64,000 nt of DNA, taken from Akebia trifoliata (lineage: Eukaryota; Streptophyta; Magnoliopsida; Ranunculales; Lardizabalaceae). The stretch covers positions 6,231,221 to 6,295,220 of the forward strand of contig CM030711.1 in assembly GCA_017979445.1 (NCBI GenBank). The letters are read 5' to 3'. Within the stretch, counting starts at the first letter, position 1; every line of letters begins with the position of its first letter. Positions 23,626 through 34,477 of this stretch are shown here, piece by piece. The notes under the pieces are model-generated. The model saw only the letters and a list, made by a program, of their open reading frames with translations. It did no database searches and was not told where the DNA came from. The translations under genes and the position numbers were made by a program.

Positions 23626-24658
23626 AAAAAAAAAAACACAACAAACTCATCATTTTTTTAGGGGAAAGTGGCAAATTTTCCTCTTGTTATTAACAAAGCA
23701 ACACATTTATTTTTTTAATCGTCAAAATTCAAACTGGTCTTAATCAAAACGTACCTTTTTTATTTGAGCATCTATTTAGCTATAATCATATATACATTTT
23801 AGATATTTTGTGATAATACACACAGTGACGAATTTGCTAAATTTAAATAAATAAAGCAACAAATTCGTCAATTTTGAAATGCACAATAAGATCCAAAGTT
23901 ACGCTTATATCTTCAAAATGATGGGTATACATTCATCATTCATGATTTATTGTCACAAATCACTTAAATGTATCACAAAATGACCATTGAAAAATTCAAA
24001 TAAGGTAATTAAAAGAAATCAAAATAAAAGATTTTTTTAAGAAATTATATATTTTTTTCTTGGTGAGTGGACATTTAGATGGAAAAACTTTACTAAATTA
24101 AATAGAGTGTTAATGTATCACCTAAAAATTAGGTAACTTTTAGAAAGAAAACCTTATTTTAGTGTCCACTATTTTTATTCCTATATTAAGATAACATATG
24201 AAAATTTTCCTCAAATTTAGAAATTGATTTCTAATGACTCTTACTAAGGGTCCTTGTGCTTAGATGGATAAACAGATTGGCAATCCAACACTACAGCTCC
24301 TCTTGATTTCATGGCAAATTATTAAAAAAAAAAAAAAAATACAATTTTTTAAGGATTTGATCCAAGGTTTTGAATATGGACAGATACGTAATTCCACGGA
24401 ACTCCAAAGTTTAAAATTAAAATTCAAAGGTAAAAAAACAACAATTTTTTCTTATTTTTTCAAAGTTATAGAATTTTGTCCTCTAGGACCACCCGTGGCA
24501 TTGGATTATGTTTTTTTTTTTTTTTTGATGCCACATGGTAAGCTCAACAAGCTTTAGTAAGAATTGAAATCTTACTAATTAGTAAGGCTAGTCAGACTCA
24601 TTGTTGTATCCAAAACCTCACAACAAACCCAGATATAATCCACTGGTTTTAAACCAAT

Positions 24659-24822
24659 TGGTCAGTTGACCATTGACCGTCAAACATCACCCACACCACA
24701 AAATAATTCCATAATTTTCTCAAATAGCATAACTACTTCTTTCCAACTAAAATCCCCCTCACTATATATACTATACAAGTCCTATATATTTTCCTAAGAG
24801 AGAAAGAGAGAGAGAGAGAGAG
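24659..24822 (+). promoter_or_regulatory. Copy 3 promoter: W-box cluster, TATA, GA tract
   Basis: W-box cluster 24659-24684, TATATATA 24763-24770, interrupted GA tract (aagagagaaagagag...) to the ATG. Confidence 0.6.
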
Positions 24823-27353
24823 ATGGGGTATAAATCTGTGAAAGCGATTCTAATGTGCATAGTCCTACTAACATACGTACGCCTTCATGAAGCAGATGAG
24901 TTGGACTGCAATAAGAATTGCTTAACAGATTGTCCAAAAAACGGTTTCAAAAGTTTTTTATGCGAGGCTAAGTGTACAATGAAGTGCAACCTCCTTACTC
25001 CAGATAAGATCAATCAACTCTACCAATTTCATAAATTGATGAAAAATCAAGGGTTTTTAGGTCATTTTTCATTATGTATATCAGAGATGACTTAGGTCAA
25101 GGGACATGTCAACCATTGTCGAAAGATAAAGAACACAACCAATAAAAAAGTATCTCTTAAATTTCTAGTTCTATTCCAATGGTTAAAAAAAAAAAAATTT
25201 TAATTATAATTGTAAAAAAAATATCTCTTTTAAATTTAAAATTCAATTTCAATGGTAATAAATTATCTTTTTAATTTTTTTTCTTAAATTCTTAACATAT
25301 CTATATTCCTATAAAAAAATCTTATAATTTATCCCTTTGGCATTGAATCATATTTTTAAAGTTGAGTAACTACATTTTGTTTTGGGAAGGAACCCAAAAT
25401 CTTAATTAATATCTCATTTTGTGTCTAACCAATTTGGACCGACCTGGTCAGTCATATGCGTCAATGATCGATCCAATTTTTAAAACATTGTTTATTATCT
25501 TTACTATTTACTAGGAGAGCAACTTAGCCTGATTCAAATTGAGAATCAAATTAAACCGATAGCTTTGGGTTGGTTTGGAATAAGTTGTGGCTCTTCAAGA
25601 CTTGTATAGAATCGAACCTTATAAAATAAATTTATTTAGTTATATGAATTATTTTAGAAGTTAGGTAGGGTTTAAAATGGGATGGATTTTATCTAAAATA
25701 TGAGTGTACTGAATTTGAATTTAGCGGATTTTGGTCCCATCAAGTATATCTAAATTAAAATATGGTTCGGATATGGGTTGATGTCCCTTTATTCGAGTCA
25801 GAATTGGGTCGGATATGGATTCATTCCTATATCTGTCGAAATCTGAATGATATATTACTTTGTAAGTGGTATTTTTATATTTTTCAAGTTATCTAACTTC
25901 AACCAACAATAGTTGGGTGTAGTAGTCATGACTTTTCTTTAAAATGGAGAGGGTTAGAGTTCAAATCACCATTAAACCATGTTTTAGCAATTTTATTTAA
26001 AATAATCTTAAATGATTTGACATTATTCGACCCGACCGACTCGAATCAATTAATTTAATTGGATTGAATTTGTATATTAATTTAATAATAATAAAATGGT
26101 TTGGATATGATTTAAACTATTATGATTCGAGTTGGATCCAAATCCGGATATGTATCCAAATAAAAATTTCAGACATGGATATGGACATACTCATCCAAAA
26201 TGTATCTGACCCGTTTTAAGTCCTAGAGTTAAAGCATAGATTAATGACTTTTTTTATGGATAAATTAGTGATTTTTTAATGAATAGATTAATAATTTATT
26301 AGATATCTTTTATATATTAAAAATATGTCATTTCCAACTGAAATTATATGATATTGGCAACCCATGGAACTGAACCAAATCCAACAGACCTTAGTTTGGT
26401 TTGGATTGGTTCGATTCCGATTTAGCCACAAACCGAACTGAGTTGCACCCCTTTTATTTACTATCATGAGAGAAGGTGGAGTAAAAACTGATTTGACACC
26501 AAAATTTAGATTTTAAAAATGCCCTTAACTTAACATTTAATAGGAAAGGTCATTTTGTCAACAGGTCAAAAAGCTAAAAGATTATTTTGTCTTTCCCATA
26601 AATCTTATCTTGAAATCCCAAAGGGTTGGCCTAGTGGCAAGCCTTGATCAGCTCTTCAACAAAGTTAGGTCATGTGTTCCAAACCCCATGAAGCTATGAA
26701 TTTCTTGGAAACTCCCTCCAAGGTCCTGTTGACTTGACTCAACCTGTTGCTTTGTAAGACTTTTTGAGGGGGGAGTGCCTATGCCCACAAGTTTAGTCTC
26801 ACCCGAAGGGTGGGCACGATATGGAAAAAAATAAAAAATAAAAAATCTTATCTTGAAAAGAAAATATTTCAAAAGTCTGTTTTTTAAAATATGGTTCAAT
26901 TGTTAAAATGCCAACTCTCTAAAATAGAGAATGATTAGATCATTGTGATCAACAATTCCAATCCCAGAGTGCTTGGTCCACCCTATAAATCATATATTAG
27001 TCTGATTGGTGATTTTAGTCCTTACATTCGAACCCTATTTTCATGGAAGCCTTGGAATTCACTCAAGGAATCTAATTTAGTTTTGTGTAATTTTTTTTTT
27101 AATAAGAAAAATCAAGTATTAACTCTTAGAGCATAGATCAACAAATTAAGACTTTATGGTGAGTCTGATTAACCCATCTCAAGGTAGCTCACCAATCAAT
27201 CAAAATCGAATGGTCCAAATCCAAGCATTAGTGGGCCACACAGCATCTCCATGATGAAATATTTTTTTTTCTTTTTTTTTTTTGTTGTTGTTTGCAGACG
27301 ACCTAAGCGACAACAAGGATGGCTTAGTTAACCATAAGAACACCAAGGAGTAG
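24823..27353 (+). CDS. Secreted cysteine-rich peptide, copy 3 (splice donor mutated)
   Basis: Exon 1 24823-25003 encodes the signal peptide (MGYKSVKAILMCIVLLT) and all six core Cys (DCNKNCLTDCPKNGF..., then CEAKCTMKC). At the exon end the donor GT is AT (25004-25005: CAG|ATAAGA), while exon 2 (27298-27353, tail DGLVNHKNTKE) and its TTTGCAG acceptor are intact. Either a cryptic donor is used, or the transcript stays unspliced and ends at the TAG at 25093-25095. The unspliced product would be 90 residues, with a 30-residue tail (KINQLYQFHKLMKNQGF... to EMT) and one extra Cys. It is the most diverged of copies 1-5 in the core. Confidence 0.7.
26616..26843 (+). mobile_element. SINE in the intron of copy 3, both target duplications present
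   Basis: Box A-like GGTTGGCCTAGTGG and a box B-like stretch (atgtgttccaaacccc), tail aaaaaaataaaaaataaa. It is flanked by the same 15 bp, AATCTTATCTTGAAA, at 26601-26615 and 26844-26858. A tRNA-derived SINE with target-site duplication is the simplest reading. Confidence 0.8.
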
Positions 27354-28980
27354 ACTCCACACGAAGCATTGAGGGAGATAATGGGCGAAGAGAGACAAAC
27401 CCTTACATAATCTTCTTAGCTTTTAATGGGTGAATAGATGCAATGTCCACACTTTTTGTTCTCATGTTGCCAAATATGAGAACACATAAAATGTAACTAA
27501 TTTTAATGTTTATTACAATTTTGAAATAAATATGTGATAAACAATAGATAATAAATAATAATTTATATTCTCTCAATTTCCTGTCACTAGTTCAAGTACC
27601 GCAGATCCGAACGTCTTGAGATACACGATTGCACTTCCTCATAACAAGTGTATTATGAGGGAACTACGCATCCAGAGGCATAAATATATATGATTCTCAA
27701 ACTTGTCCACATCATGGAGTCATTTTATCATGCCACCTGGCAATTCATATTACCAGGACTCTACTGAGAAAAATTGAATTTTGGTAAGAATAATGATTTT
27801 CTTATTAGAAAGTCATCACTCGGTCAATAGTCGATTGTGTGTCGTAGTATGGACATGGAATCATAGATCTTTTTCCTTGAGATACACAACTGCACATCTT
27901 TTATGAGAAAAGAGATCTATGATTCCGTGTTTGTGCCATGCCAATCGAGTATTGATCGAGTGAAGACTTTCTAGTTAGAATATCAAACTCTTTTGACAAA
28001 GACTAATGATAAAATGATGCAACAAGGCAGTTAACAAATACGCTGCTATGTGGCAAGGGCACAAAATCGATGATCTTTTCCTTGTGTATCCCAAAGAAAA
28101 AAATCTACGGTTTTGTGTTTTGCCATGTCAATAGCGTACACATACGCTTGTCACGACTCTTTGATTAATGATAAAATAAATCATAAAAACATAAGTGATT
28201 GACGTGGCAAGTGCATGAGATCGTACATCTTTCTCCTTGTGTATCTTGCAGAAAAAAGTTCTATGTTTCTGTGCACTTTGTCAGGTCAACCGCATATTGA
28301 CCAAGTACGTTTTTTAAGTCAGATTATCGCATCAGCACAGTGTTGGGTGTAGTGTCAAAGTAAGTCAGTGTAGCATTTTCCTTTTGATTTAGGGGTTATG
28401 TTTGTCCGTACATGGGGTATTATTTCAGAGAGATTCTCTTAGCACACCAACTTTTACTTAAGACACCAATTCTTTAGAAATTTAAACATATCTTCTTTTT
28501 TCTTTTTCTTTTTTTTTTTTTTCTTCTATTTTTAAGTTGCTTAAGTTTAGGTAAAGTTATGTTAAATAAGCCTACAAGATTTTCCTACTAATATCTTTTT
28601 TCCTACTAAAATAGTTTTGATTTTATGTCAAAAAAACACTTTGTTACAATCCTTTCATTATCCTGAAAATATCATGATTTAATGATATGAGGACTACATC
28701 TTTTTCCCCTAAACGTAATTAAATTCATCAATAATAAACTTTCACTATGAATAATTTGCATTCCATTGGTATAAAGAAAAAAATTATAAATTAAAATCAA
28801 ATAAAATTGTCACCTTGAAGTATTCAATTTTTCCAAGGTTCCTGTTAAAAGAGATTTAATAACAAGCAAATAATGACAATAATTAATAAAAAGTCAAAAA
28901 AGAATTTGGACAAAATATTATGGAAAGTTTAGGGTTCAAATACTCCAAAACACAAACACAAACACTTTCGATTCAAATTT
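27354..28980. other. Shared 3' flank of unit 3, then unique AT-rich sequence
   Basis: 27354-28560 matches the other units' 3' flanks. From about 28560 to 28980 it is unique and AT-rich, with no gene seen. Confidence 0.5.
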
Positions 28981-29310
28981 CTCAAAATCTCCACAACGGA
29001 GAGAGATAGAAAGAGACTTGAATCGAAATTATTTTAACAATCTCCACAACAAAGAAAGACAAATTGGAGAAACTTGCAAGTTTCTCACGTTCTCCACAAT
29101 GGAAAGAGATAGAGAGAGGGAGAGGGAAACTTGCAATATTTTCTACATCTCCCCAACGGAGAATCTCCACAACAAAGAAAGATAAATACGGAGAAAGTTG
29201 CAAGTTTCTCATGTTCTCACAACAGAGAGAGAGAGAAAGAGAAAGAGAGGGTAACTTACAATGTTTTCAAGATCTCCCCAATGGAGAGAGAGAAAGAGAG
29301 ATGGAGGTGG
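28980..29310. repeat. GA-rich degenerate minisatellite
   Basis: Irregular repeats of about 50-60 bp built on tctccacaacggagagaga and gaaacttgcaa. Open frames across it (28982-29212 minus, 29064-29402 plus) are products of the repeat. Confidence 0.65.
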
Positions 29311-29439
29311 CACTCTTCGTCTTGGACTTGTTGCAGAACAAGGAAACCCTTTCAACTGAAATTACAGACATTTTTATGAAAGAGGCGAGGATAAAATGGT
29401 AATTTCAGTCAAAATTAACAAAAGGGCATTTTCGAAATA

Positions 29440-29580
29440 AAAAAGTATTGGATTACTGTTTTTACCGTTTTGGTAAAATAAATTAATTCTGAAAACGGTA
29501 AATTTACCGTTTTCGGAATTAATTGCTACAATGTACCGTTTTGGTAAATATTTTCCAAAACTATACCGTTTTGATAATTT
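29440..29580. repeat. TACCGTTTT repeats with a 44-bp palindrome
   Basis: TACCGTTTT (or its complement) occurs at least five times in 140 bp. 29481-29524 is a near-perfect palindrome, with arms aattaattctgaaaacggta / taccgttttcggaattaatt and one mismatched pair. Confidence 0.75.
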
Positions 29581-30622
29581 TTTCATTATTTTATATGTAA
29601 CTTCTAAGTCTTGGGTAGATGTCCAATGTACCCATAAATAGAAATAATAACGATATTTTATACATAACTTTTGATCCAAAGTTCTATTTGACAATTATCA
29701 TACATGCATCTTGAACTACTTTTTGCAAAACATCAAATTTGTCGGATTTAAACAAACAAAGCAACAAATTCGTTGCAATAGTAAACTAGTGAACGTGATG
29801 GATTTATCATTATATAGGTCTTCTTGAAATACCCAAAATACATATAATAGTAACGAAATGAGCATTTGGATCAAAAGTTACACTTTGATTGACAAGTGGG
29901 AGGGGGCCAATCGTAGAAAATCATGCCTTTTGAACCGAACGCAATACCCATCTTCTAAATCAAGAAAAATGGGCTTGTTGGGAAGATTGAGTTTGGCATG
30001 TAGAGCACGTGTACCGCCTTTTATAGTAAGTGGGTTATTCACATAGTAGACTCTCTACCTGTACCAGAGAGAGAGTGAGAGAGATTTGTGAAAGTAATAG
30101 CCTTAGCCGCCCCACAACTTACAACCTTTACGCTATTACTACTATGATGTGAATGGTTCAAATGGGTTTGATCTTTCCTAATCATCCTAGGAGTAACTTG
30201 TATGCAACACTTGTACGGAGGAGGTGCATGCATAAAAGTTTTGAACCCTTTTCTTATCTAAATCTTAAGGATAGGACCCTACCAATTATTCGATTCCTTT
30301 TTCGAGCTCTACCCTACCCACATTTCCTTTTGAACGAGGCCAGAGAAATGTCTCCACCTGCTACCAACAGTCTTTCTTCGTAATTCTACTTAACGGCCTC
30401 CCCTCCCTTTTGTTTTAGCAATTTATTCGTCAATCTCCTTGCTAAGAGATCCCCAACAACGATAGAGAAACACTATGTGTAAACTGGAAAATTCGATAGA
30501 AAAAATTGATGGGCAAAGGCCCACGAATTTTAGAAATTGAAATTTGACGGTCTAGGACCGTCGAAATTCTTGATGTTCCCAGATTTGATAGATTAGAGCT
30601 ATCGAATTTCTCCCATCCTATT

Positions 30623-30695
30623 GGGGTTGTAGCTCAAATGGTAGAGCGCTCGCTTTGCATGAGAGAGGTACAGGGTTTGATACCTTGCATCTCCA
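30623..30695 (+). tRNA. tRNA-Ala (UGC), retrocopy, slightly decayed
   Basis: 73 nt with box A TAGCTCAAATGG and anticodon TGC in the loop of cgctTTGCATg. The acceptor stem keeps the alanine identity pair G3:U70, but pair 5:68 is T:T. The anticodon stem has one C:A mismatch, and the T-loop reads TTTGATA without the usual C. TTTTT follows at 30696-30700. It is part of the retroposed insert and probably not a working gene. Confidence 0.75.
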
Positions 30696-30716
30696 TTTTT
30701 CTAAAATTCTATATCC

Positions 30717-30788
30717 GGGCATTTGGTCTAGTGGTATGATTCTCGCTTTGGGTGCGAAAGGTCCTGAGTTCAATTCTCGGAATGCCCC
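30717..30788 (+). tRNA. tRNA-Pro (UGG), retrocopy, nearly intact
   Basis: 72 nt. The acceptor stem GGGCATT / AATGCCC pairs fully. Box A is TGGTCTAGTGG and the T-arm loop is TTCAATT. The anticodon is TGG in ctTTGGGTg. One C:A mismatch in the anticodon stem and one T:G pair in the T stem. It lies 21 bp after the tRNA-Ala in the same insert. Confidence 0.8.
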
Positions 30789-32040
30789 TACATTTATTTC
30801 TTGAAATTTTACCTTTCCAAAAAAAAAAAAAAAAAAAGATTTTCTCCCATCCTTTATTAATTTGACAATTTCAACATGTCAAAAAAATAAATTTGACAAT
30901 GAAAAATTCGACGTCAATTCGACCCCTTGGTCCGTCGAATTTTATGAAATTCGATGACTCAAGACTGTCAAATTTGAGCTTTTTTCACATTATGAAACCG
31001 CCGCCACCTAAAGAACAAATAAAATACAACAAACTCATCATTTTTTGGGGGAAAGTAGCAAATTTTCCTCTCGTTATTAAAGAAACCAACACATTTGTTT
31101 TTTTAATCATCAAAATTCAAAGCGGTCTTAATCAAAACGTACCTTTTTTATTTGAGCATCTATTTAGCTATAATCATATATACCTTTTAGATATTTTGTG
31201 AGAATACACACAGTGACGAATTTACTAAATTTAAATAAATAAAGCAACAAATTCGTCAATTTTGAAAATGCACACCAAGATCCAAAGTTACGCTTATATC
31301 TTCAAAATGATGGGTATGCCATTCATCATTCATGATTTATTTTCACAAATCACTTAAATGTGTCACAAATCAGTAAGGTAATTAAAAGAAATCAAAATAA
31401 AAGATTTTTTTAATAAATTGTATATTTTTTTCTTGGTGAGTGGACATTTAGATGAAAAACCTTTACTAAATTAAATAGAGTGTTAATGTATCACATAAAA
31501 ATTAGGTAACTTTTAGAAAGAAAACCTTACTTTAGTGTCCACCATTTTTTTTTTTTCCTATATTAAGATAACATATGAAAATTTTCCTCAAATTTAGAAA
31601 TTGATTTCTAATGACTCTTACTAAGGGTCCTTGTGCTCAGATGGATAAACACATTGGGAATCCAACACTACAGACCCTCTTGATTTCATAGCAAATTATT
31701 TATATAAAAAAAAAAACAAATTTTTAAGGATTTGATCCAAGGTTTTGAATATGGACAGATACGTAACTCCACAGAACTTCGAAGTTTAAAATTAAAATTC
31801 AAGGGTAAGAAAAACAACAACTTTTTCTTATTTTCTCTAAGTTATAGAATTTTGCCCTCTAGGACCACCCTATAGCATTGGATCATGTTATTTTTTTTTC
31901 CTTTTTTTTATGCCACATGGTAAGCTCAACAAGCTTTAGTAAGAATTATAATCTTACAAATTAGTAAGGTTAGTCAGACTCATTGTTGTATCCAAAACCT
32001 CACAACAAACCCAGATATGATCCACTGGTTTTAAACCAAT

Positions 32041-32177
32041 TGGTCAGTTGACCATTGACCGTCAAACATCACCCACTCCACAAAATAACTCCATAATTTT
32101 CTCAAACAGAATAACTACTTCTTACCAACTAAAATCCCTCTCACTATATATACTATACAAGTCCTCTATATTTTCCT

Positions 32178-32204
<27 letters not shown>
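32041..32204 (+). promoter_or_regulatory. Copy 4 promoter: W-box cluster, TATA, GA tract
   Basis: Two TTGACC plus GTCAA at 32048-32065, TATATATA at 32145-32152, (GA)n from about 32178 to the ATG. Confidence 0.6.
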
Positions 32205-32208
<4 letters not shown>

Positions 32209-34477
32209 GGTTTAAATCTGTGAAAGCGATCCTAATGTGCATAGTCCTACTAACATGCGTACGCCTTCACGAAGCAGATGAGTTGGACTGCCTTCAGAAA
32301 TGCGAAGCAGACTGTCCAAAAAACGTTTTCAAAAATATTTTATGCGAGGCTTCGTGTGCAATTGCCTGCCCCTCATTTATTTCAGGTAAGACCAATCAAC
32401 TCTACCAGTTTCATAAATTGATGAAAAATCAAGGGTTTTTAGGTCATTTTTCAATATGTATATCAGAGATGACTTAGGTCATGGGACATGTCAACCATTG
32501 TCCAAAGATAAAGAACACAACCAATAAAAACGTATCTCTTAAATTTCTAATTCTATTCCAATGGTAAAAAATTTAATTTTAAAATTATAATTGTAAAAAA
32601 AATATATATATATATCTCTTTTAAATTTACAATTCAATTTCAATGGTAATAAATTATCTTTTTAATTTTTATTTAAATTCTTAAAATATCTATATCCCAA
32701 TAAAAAAATCTTAGAATTTTTCACTTTGGCATTGAATCATATTTTTATAGTTGAGTAATTACATTTTGTTTTGGGAAGGAACCCGAAATCTTAATTAATA
32801 TCTTGTTTTGTGTCCAACCAATTTGGATCGACCGGGTCATTCATAGGTCAATGATTGGCCCTATTTTTAAAACATTGTTTATTATCTTTACTATTTACTA
32901 GGAGAGCAACTTGGCCCGGTTCAAGTTGAGAATCGAACCAAACCGATAGCTTTGGGTTGGTTTGGAACAAGTTGCGGTTTGGTTCCTATTTAAGACTTGT
33001 GTAGAATCAAACCAAATCGAGAATTGAACCTTATAAAATAAATTTATGAAGTTATATGAATTGTTTTTGAAGTTAGCTAGGACTTAAAATGGGATGAATT
33101 TTATCCGAAATTTGAGTGCACTGAATATGAATTTAGCGGATTTTGGTCCCATCAAGTTTATCCAAATTAAAATATGGTTTAGATATGAATTGATGTTCCT
33201 TTATTTGAGTCGGATCCGGGTCGGATATGGATTCATTCCTATATCTGTCGAGATCTGAATGATATATTATTTTGCAAGTTGTATTTTTATATTTTTCAAG
33301 TTATCTAACATCAACCAACAATACTTTGGCGTAATAGTCACGACTTCTCTTTAAAATGGAGAGGTCTTGAGTTCAAGTCACCATTAGACCATGTTTTAGC
33401 AATCTTATTTAAAATAACCTTAAATGGTTTGACATTATCCGACCCGACTGACCCGAATCAATTAATTCGATCGGAATGGATCTGTATACTGATTTAATAA
33501 AAGTAAAATGGTTCACATATGATTTTAACTATTATGATCCTAGTCGGATCTAAATCCGGATATGGATATGGACAAACTCATACACGGACTATATTTGACC
33601 CGTTTTAAGCCCTAGAGTTAGCGCATAGATTAATGACTTCTTTATAGATAAATTAGTATTTTTTTTAATGAATAGATTAATGATTTATTATATATATTTT
33701 TATATATTAAAAATATGTCATTTCCAATGAAACCCCAAAGGGTTGGCCTAATAGCAAACTGAGCCTTGTTAAGCTCCTCAACAAAGAGTAGGTCAAGTGT
33801 TCGAAACCCACGAAGCTATGAATTTCTTGAGACCTCCTTCCAAGGTCCTGTTGACCCTTGACTCAACCTATTGCTCGTAAGGCTTTTTGAGGGAGTAGTG
33901 CTCGTGACCACAGGTTTAGTCTCACACGAAAGGTGGCACAATATGAAAAAAAATAAAAAATCTTATCTTGAAAAGAAAATATTTGAAAATTTTATATTTT
34001 AAAACATGATTCAATTGTTGAAATGCGAGCTCTCTAAAATAGGGGATGGTTAGATCATTGTGATCAACAATTCCAATCCCAGAGTGCTTGGTCCAACCTA
34101 TAAATCAGATATTAGTCTGATTGGTGATTTTATTCCGTACATTCGAACCCTATTTTCATCGAAGCCTTGGAATTCACTCAAGGAATCTAATTTAGTTTTG
34201 TGTAATTTTTTTTTAATAAGAAAAATCAAGTATTAACTCTTAGAGCATAGATCAACAAATTAAGACTTTATGTTGAGTTTGATTAACCCATCTCAAGGTA
34301 GCTCACCAATCAATTAAAATCGAATGGTCCAAATCCAAGAATTAGTGGGCCACACACAACATCATTTAACATCTCCATGATGAAATTTTTCTTTTTTTTC
34401 TTTTTTTGTTTATGTTTGCAGACGACACAAGCGACAAGAAGGATGGCTTAGTCAACCATAAGAACACCAAGGAGTAG
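32205..34477 (+). CDS. Secreted cysteine-rich peptide, copy 4 (intact)
   Basis: Best-preserved copy together with copy 5. Exon 1 32205-32385 (181 nt), donor CAG|GTAAGA, phase 1, intron 2036 bp, acceptor TTTGCAG, exon 2 34422-34477. The product is 78 residues: signal peptide about 1-24 (hydrophobic AILMCIVLLTCV), core DCLQKCEADC then nine residues to CEASCAIAC, and acidic/basic tail DDTSDKK...NHKNTKE. The six Cys in two C-x3-C-x3-C triplets suggest two helices held by three disulphides. Role inferred from Cys spacing, secretion and W-box promoter: apoplastic defence peptide. I do not recognise a named family with confidence. Confidence 0.85.
33736..33960 (+). mobile_element. SINE in the intron of copy 4
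   Basis: Same insertion as in copies 2 and 5. Box A-like GGTTGGCCTAATAGC, box B-like agtgttcgaaaccc, A-rich tail. The left target duplication was lost by the shared deletion. Confidence 0.75.

Larger units (their letters stand above)
22451..28560 (+). repeat. Array unit 3 (U3)
   Basis: Starts at 'ggttccatccataggactag' (also 17607, and diverged at 50713). Carries copy 3. It retains about 275 bp in the intron (26340-26615) that units 1, 2, 4 and 5 have lost, so it branches earlier. Confidence 0.75.
30607..30853 (+). mobile_element. Retroposed tRNA-Ala/tRNA-Pro pair with poly-A tail and target duplication
   Basis: The 13-bp TTTCTCCCATCCT flanks the insert at 30607-30619 and 30841-30853. Between them lie a tRNA-Ala (30623-30695), a 21-bp spacer, a tRNA-Pro (30717-30788), a 30-bp trailer and a run of 19 A's (30819-30837). 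Unit 3 has the empty site at about 23478-23495. Target duplication plus poly-A points to LINE-type reverse transcription of a dicistronic tRNA transcript. Confidence 0.85.
30471..30994. mobile_element. Small CACTA-type non-autonomous element in U4, with nested tRNA retrocopy
   Basis: Starts CACTATGTGTAAACTGG and ends ttttttCACATTATG (degenerate CACATAGTG). The 3-bp flank AAA on both sides (30468-30470 and 30995-30997) fits the 3-bp target duplication of CACTA elements. U1 lacks the insertion (gaggaaccgtccc at about 9283). Removing the nested insert leaves about 290 bp, as in U3. Confidence 0.65.

Noticed and set aside
28982..29402. Proteins encoded in the GA-rich block
   Set aside because: Open only because GA repeats lack stops. 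The content is RE/EK-type low complexity on both strands.
30623..30788. Two functional tRNA genes
   Set aside because: Stem mismatches in both, a changed T-loop in tRNA-Ala, poly-A tail and target duplication mark a retrocopy. Some pol III activity cannot be excluded for tRNA-Pro.
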